From: Choricystis sp. odSpoLacu1
Lineage: Eukaryota > Chlorophyta > Trebouxiophyceae
Length of the DNA stretch: 64,000 nt
Direction of reading: 5' to 3'
NCBI GenBank assembly: GCA_958009055.1
Contig: OY253664.1
Coordinates: 124,001-188,000, forward strand
Part shown: positions 60,311 to 64,000 of the stretch, one piece after another
Layout of the letters: each line of letters opens with the position of its first letter
How positions within the stretch are numbered: position 1 is the stretch's first letter
Program-made: the position numbers and the translations under genes
The notes under the pieces: model-generated
Seen by the model: the letters and a program-made list of their open reading frames with translations, nothing else
Told to the model about the DNA's origin: nothing
The model's database searches: none

Positions 60311-61105
60311 TCACTCTGCATACTGGCGCCTGCTGGCCGCCCGCCCCGCCGCCCGCCCCCCACCGAGACACTTTTCCAGGTGGGGCGCAAACCGCGACGC
60401 CGCGACGCGGCGCCCGCACTGTGTGCACTCCACGTCTCCTCCGCCACCGCCTCCGCCGCCACCACCCGTGGCCCTCAACGGAGCCCCAAACACGTCCACC
60501 GCGGCGTGGGAGGCGCGGGAGGCGGCGGGGGGGGCGTGCGCGCGGGCGCCGTCAGCGGGTGGGGGGGGGGCCTTCATCGTTGGCGGTGGGCGGGGGGCCT
60601 GGGGCGCCGGTGCGGGCGCGGCGGTGGGCTTCCACGGCGACGTCGTGTATGATTTCTGAGGGGGGAGAGGTGGTGGTGGGTATGTCAGGGAAGGGTTGGT
60701 CGGTGTGAGGGGGCCACCGCTTGTGGCCAAAACACAGCACGCGCCAGCCAGGCCCCCCAACCATCGCCAAACGGCACACGTCAATGCAGAGGTAGCGTGT
60801 GGCGGGGCAAAAGAGGCGAGGCTGATCGCACAAGCTCCCCCCCCACCGCGAGCAGCGGAGGGCAGGCCGATGGGGGGGAGCAACGCCCCCTCCTCCTCCT
60901 CCTCTCCCCCTCCTCCCTCCCCCCCAATCTCCACGCACGCACCATCCAGAATGTCATCGTACGCCGCCAACGCTTGCGCCGCCACCGACCGCCCGTCGGC
61001 CAGCTGGCTCGCGAGCCGCCTCACAAACGCGAGCCGCGCACGCAGGGCGCCCTCCTCGGCCGCCACGTCGCGCGGGGCGCGGGCCAGGGCGGCGGGCTGA
61101 GACAT
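60311..61105 (-). CDS. SGF11: SAGA deubiquitination module subunit SGF11 (frame break in G tract)
   Basis: Links the UBP22-type deubiquitinase module to the SAGA coactivator and nucleosome. Exons 60943-61105 and 60311-60655, about 169 residues. The N-terminal helix that binds ENY2/SUS1 crosses the intron: AYDDILD then EIIHDVAVEAHRRARTG, matching plant SGF11. A ten-G tract (60561-60570) breaks the frame by one extra base. The next frame has VDVFGAPLRATGG and the zinc finger CTQCGRRVAASRFAPHLEKC followed by GGGRAAGRAASRR, the diagnostic SGF11 arginine-rich finger. Both ends agree, so the break is in the tract, not in the gene model. Confidence 0.9.
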   Translation of the reverse strand: MSQPAALARAPRDVAAEEGALRARLAFVRRLASQLADGRSVAAQALAAYDDILDGACVEIGGEGGGGEEEEEGALLPPIGLPSAARGGGGACAISLASFAPPHATSALTCAVWRWLGGLAGACCVLATSGGPLTPTNPSLTYPPPPLPPQKSYTTSPWKPTAAPAPAPQAPRPPPTMKAPPPPADGARAHAPPAASRASHAAVDVFGAPLRATGGGGGGGGGGDVECTQCGRRVAASRFAPHLEKCLGGGRAAGRAASRRQYAE

Positions 61106-61318
61106 CAGTGGAGGGAAGATTGGGGGTGGAGTGCTGTCCGAGACAACACTCGTTGGAGTCAAGAGGCGAGTTCTTTGCTTTGCTTTCCACACCACGGCCA
61201 CCGCCACACCAGGCGCGCGATCACCGCGACTCGCCCTCTCTGCGTGTGCAAGCCTCTGTGCGTGTGCCGTGCGCAACACAACAAAAACAAAGAAACACAA
61301 GCCCTCCCCCTCGGCCTT

Positions 61319-63504
61319 CTACCCACCCCCCTCCTCCTCCTCCTCCTCCACCGCAAACACGCGCCCTGGTTGGGTGACTGCGTACGCCGCCGTGAACGCA
61401 GCAAACTGGGGGTCGCGCTCAGAGGGGCGGCGCAGGTCGCCCACGATGTCTTCATCGGTGGCGGGGCGCAGGGAGCCACGCGCCTTGAGCACGGCTTGAG
61501 TCAGGAGTGTGCCCCCCGTCGCGCCCAGGCGGCCCGCTGTGCCGCGGCCCAGGGGGACACCTGCACCGCCACGGTCGGGGGCGGTGGAGGGGGGGGGCGC
61601 CGGTGGTGGGCGCGCCTCCACGGCCGCCGCGGCCGCCGCGCGTCTCCGCCGCCGGAGCCACAATGAGGGTCGGCAGCGCGTAGTCCACGGTGGACGGCGC
61701 CCTCGGCCGCCGCCCCGCGGCATCCGCGACGCCGCCCCGGGAGCGGGCCGGGTCGTAGAGGGCACGCACGCGGCCGCCGCGCGGGGCAGACGTGCCGACG
61801 AAAATCTGGTTTATGCGCGCGGGCCACGCCACTGCGACCGCGTCGCCGGGCACGCCGACCCGGCGCACGATGGAGGACGACGCGACATCGATGAAGGCCA
61901 GGTGGCCGGGAGGGGGGTCGGCGGTGATGGATGGGGCAGCGGCAGAGGTCACTGCCCGCTCCCCTCCACACGCGACCACCAGCAGCCTCCCATCCGGCGA
62001 CCACGCGACGCCCGTCGTGTCGGCGGTGCAGGGCAGGCCGGTGAGCGTGATGACGGGGCCTCCAGATAAAGCACGCACGTCCCACACTTTGGTGGCGCCG
62101 TCCAGTGAGCGCGACGCGAGCGCGGCGCCCCCACGCACTGGAGCCAGGCACGTGACCCGGTCCGCATGCGCCGTCCGCGCCACCTTCCCCCCTCCCGTCA
62201 CCTGGCGCCAGTCTGCTTTGGCCAGGCCCTGGGCGCGGTGGTGGTGGACAACGCCCGCGGTGGCGGCGCGCGCGGACGCGAGGGTGGTGGCGTCCCACGC
62301 GTGCAGGGACCCGTCCTCCAGCCCCGCCACCAGCACGTCTCGTGCTTCACCAGCATACGCCATCGCGGTGACCGCCACTCGCCCAGGCCTGGTGTGGCCC
62401 GGCTTGATGACGTGGGTTTGGTGGGGGGGGGGTCGCGCCATCGGCGGGCAGGCGCCACACGCGCACCGTCCCGTCCTCACTGCCCGTGGCCACGCTGTCG
62501 CCCTCGTGCGGATGCCACGCGATGCAGGTGACGGCTGCCACGTGCCCCCGCGTGTGGGAGGCGTCCCGAATGTACATGTCGCCGCGGGGGGACTCGGCGA
62601 GGGAGCGTCCATCGCGATCGTAGAAAAAGACGCGGGGGTCGCCCACAGCGACGGCCAGCCTGTCTCCGGTTGGAGACCAGGCTATGGCGTGCACGGGGAC
62701 ACCCTCGCACGGTGTCAGTGTGCGGAAGGGGGCGCCGTCGGCTTTCATGCCGCCGAAGTCGAAGAGGAGGAGGTCACCGCCGCGCGTGCCGGCGGCCAGC
62801 CTCGAGGCCGCCCTGTCCAGGGACAGGGTGGCGACACCGCGTGGGCAGGGTTGGAGGGCGGCTTCGTGGGTGATGGGGAGGCGGTAGGGGTCGTGGGTGG
62901 TGGTGGCGGGGGGAGGGGCGGCAGAGGCCTCTGCATCCGCCTCGGGCGCAGCGGGCCCCACATCGTCGTCGCTGTCCTGCTCCTCCGACCGGGGGCGCTT
63001 GGCGTCGGGGCGGCGCAGGTGGGCGGCGTGCACGTCAGTGGCAGGGGCGGCAGAGGGGAGCGTATCCCCGCCACCTGTGGAAAAAGGGGGCGCCACCAGT
63101 TAGCTTTGTTGCTGGCCACCGCGCACACACGCCCTCTCTTCTCTGCTCCCTCGACCCCACTCACCAAACGAGAGCGGCAGGTGCGTCCGCAGCGCGTCTT
63201 CGGCGCAGTCGGCGTCTGCTGCATCAGCGCCCCCTGGTCGGGCCGCGGCCGCTGCACGCTCACGCTGGGCAGTCTGAGGAAGAGATTGAGTAGTGTGTGT
63301 GTGTGTGTGTGTGAGTGTCAGGTGTGAGCAAACTAGAGGGGCGGCGGGAAGACAACAAAGCCGGGCGCCGCATTTGCCGTCTGTCGGCAGACGCTCCCTC
63401 CCGCCGCCACACACACACTCACTCACCACTGTCAACCCCGCGTCGCCCAGCTTGGCCGCGCGAGCGGCGCGCAAGGCGGCCAGCTCGTCGTCGGGGTCCG
63501 ACAT
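61319..63504 (-). CDS. WDR70: WD40 protein WDR70 (two G-tract frame breaks)
   Basis: Nuclear WD40 protein; in yeast and human it helps CRL4-dependent histone H2B ubiquitination at DNA breaks. Exons 63427-63504, 63165-63273 and 61319-63074, about 647 residues. Marks: LPLSFGGG, LPITHEAALQPCPRGVATLS, LLLFDFGGMKADGAPFRTLT with PCEGVPVHAIAWSPTGDRLA, GDMYIRDASHTRGHVAAVTC and GTVRVWRLPADG. A ten-G tract (62423-62432) breaks the frame. The next frame has LVAGLEDGSLHAWD, LASRSLDGATKVWDVRALSG, RINQIFVGTSAPRGGRVRAL and YDPARSRGG. A nine-G tract (61589-61597) breaks it again before GATGGTLLTQAVLK, FAAFTAAYAVTQPGRVFA and an acidic end. The tail matches WDR70 (THGGTL, SxAYxxTQP). Each break equals one extra base. 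Confidence 0.9.
63293..63313. repeat. (GT)10 microsatellite in WDR70 intron 1
   Basis: Ten GT dinucleotides in the first intron of WDR70 (CA in the transcript), 20 bases from the acceptor. Confidence 0.8.
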
Positions 63505-63557
63505 AGTTGTGTTTTTTTTTCGAGAGTGACGACACTCCCATTTTTCGTTTGTTCACG
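63505..63557. promoter_or_regulatory. Very short divergent promoter between WDR70 and DeSI-like gene
   Basis: Only 53 bases separate the two start codons, so both core promoters and leaders must fit here or extend into the coding regions. It holds a nine-T run (63512-63520) and GAGAGTGACGACACTC, an imperfect dyad with a TGACG core at 63527-63531. Regulatory use is inferred from position only. Confidence 0.4.
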
Positions 63558-64000
63558 ATGGCGTCTCAATCCTACGCGCCGCCCGTCGTTGACAAGGCCG
63601 CCGCCCCCTCCCTCGTCCTCCTGCACGTCTATGACGTCACGAACGCGCCCTCGGGCGGCGTGGGCGACGTCGTCAACGTCGCCGTCTCCGCCGTCAACGG
63701 TTTCGCGCGCGGCCTCCTCGGCGTGGGCGGCGTCTTCCACGGCGGCCTCGAAGTCTACTCAGAGGAGTGGGCGTTTGGCGCCTGCGAAGTCGGGAGCGGT
63801 GTCTACGCGTGCAAGCCGAGGGCCAACCCGATGTACAAGTTTCGGGAGACGGTGGTTTTAGGGCCGACGTCGTTGACCCCCGACGAAGTGAAACGTGTTG
63901 TCGCGACTCTGGCCGCCGACTGGGTGGGGGGCACGTACGACCTAATCACTCGCAACTGCGTGCATTTTACAGCGGCCTTGGCTAAAGAACTCGGCGTGGC
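63558..64000 (+). CDS. DeSI/PPPDE-type deubiquitinating or deSUMOylating peptidase (3' partial)
   Basis: Cysteine isopeptidase of the PPPDE family. The frame opens at ATG 63558 and runs off the window at 64000 (147 codons seen). Marks: LVLLHVYDVTN at the start strand, GVFHGGLEVYSEEWAFGACE with the catalytic His at residue 61, and YDLITRNCVHFTAALAKELG with the catalytic Cys at residue 134. Spacing matches DESI1/DESI2. The N-terminal 17 residues are an ordinary cytosolic start. Substrate (ubiquitin or SUMO) cannot be told from sequence. The stop lies beyond the window. Confidence 0.88.
   Translation, partial: MASQSYAPPVVDKAAAPSLVLLHVYDVTNAPSGGVGDVVNVAVSAVNGFARGLLGVGGVFHGGLEVYSEEWAFGACEVGSGVYACKPRANPMYKFRETVVLGPTSLTPDEVKRVVATLAADWVGGTYDLITRNCVHFTAALAKELGV

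Noticed and set aside
1..64000. Possible tRNA, rRNA, snRNA genes or transposons
   Set aside because: I looked for T-loop consensus, U-snRNA starts, terminal inverted repeats and transposase or reverse transcriptase motifs by eye and found none. A covariance-model search could still reveal small RNAs.

Overview
The window looks like nuclear DNA of a GC-rich, compact green alga (Viridiplantae). Most genes have zero to four short introns with GT-AG borders, usually GTGAG donors. Intergenic spaces are mostly 50-700 bases. Green-lineage origin is suggested by a chloroplast SRP54, a plastid-type ribosomal protein S21, a DUF2358 protein with a transit-like leader, and a bZIP factor whose basic region matches HY5. 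I cannot name the species. There are no operons, prophages, transposons, CRISPR arrays or tRNA/rRNA genes that I can recognise.

Layout. 1-11000: a partial secreted protein, RPB3, HRD1, cpSRP54, a small secreted protein, the PP2A scaffold subunit, TAM41, a degenerate fragment, and peptidyl-tRNA hydrolase 2. 11000-25400: the SPB4/DDX55 helicase, a KxDL-like protein, a GT71-type glycosyltransferase, a DUF1365 protein, two unrecognised proteins, UTP15, a small mitochondrial protein and a plastid-targeted low-complexity protein. 25500-37200: a DHRS7-type reductase, a CNNM transporter, a HY5-like bZIP, profilin, PEX16, a DUF2358 protein and MLH1. 37300-50000: a CAP-domain protein, an orphan Mpv17-like fragment, beta-adaptin, a methyltransferase, PCH2/TRIP13, plastid S21, an RRM protein and phosphoglucomutase. 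50200-64000: prolyl oligopeptidase, a small unknown, a SelW/Rdx-like protein, malic enzyme, a PCIF1-like cap methyltransferase, MMTAG2-like, SGF11, WDR70 and a partial DeSI/PPPDE peptidase.

The genes are housekeeping functions without a common pathway: transcription, mRNA and rRNA processing, DNA repair and meiosis, trafficking, organelle biogenesis and central carbon metabolism. Many adjacent pairs are divergent over less than about 350 bases, so shared promoters are likely.

Two points deserve most attention. First, twelve apparent frameshifts in eight otherwise conserved genes all fall in long C/G homopolymers or GC dinucleotide tracts. All twelve have the same polarity: the tract reads as one repeat unit too long (or two too short). 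Second, the 3' end of beta-adaptin lacks its appendage platform and is followed by an orphan Mpv17-like C-terminal fragment on the same strand. One deletion or assembly junction could explain both. I did not find a convincing new multi-gene system; the rest of the window is ordinary dense algal gene space.
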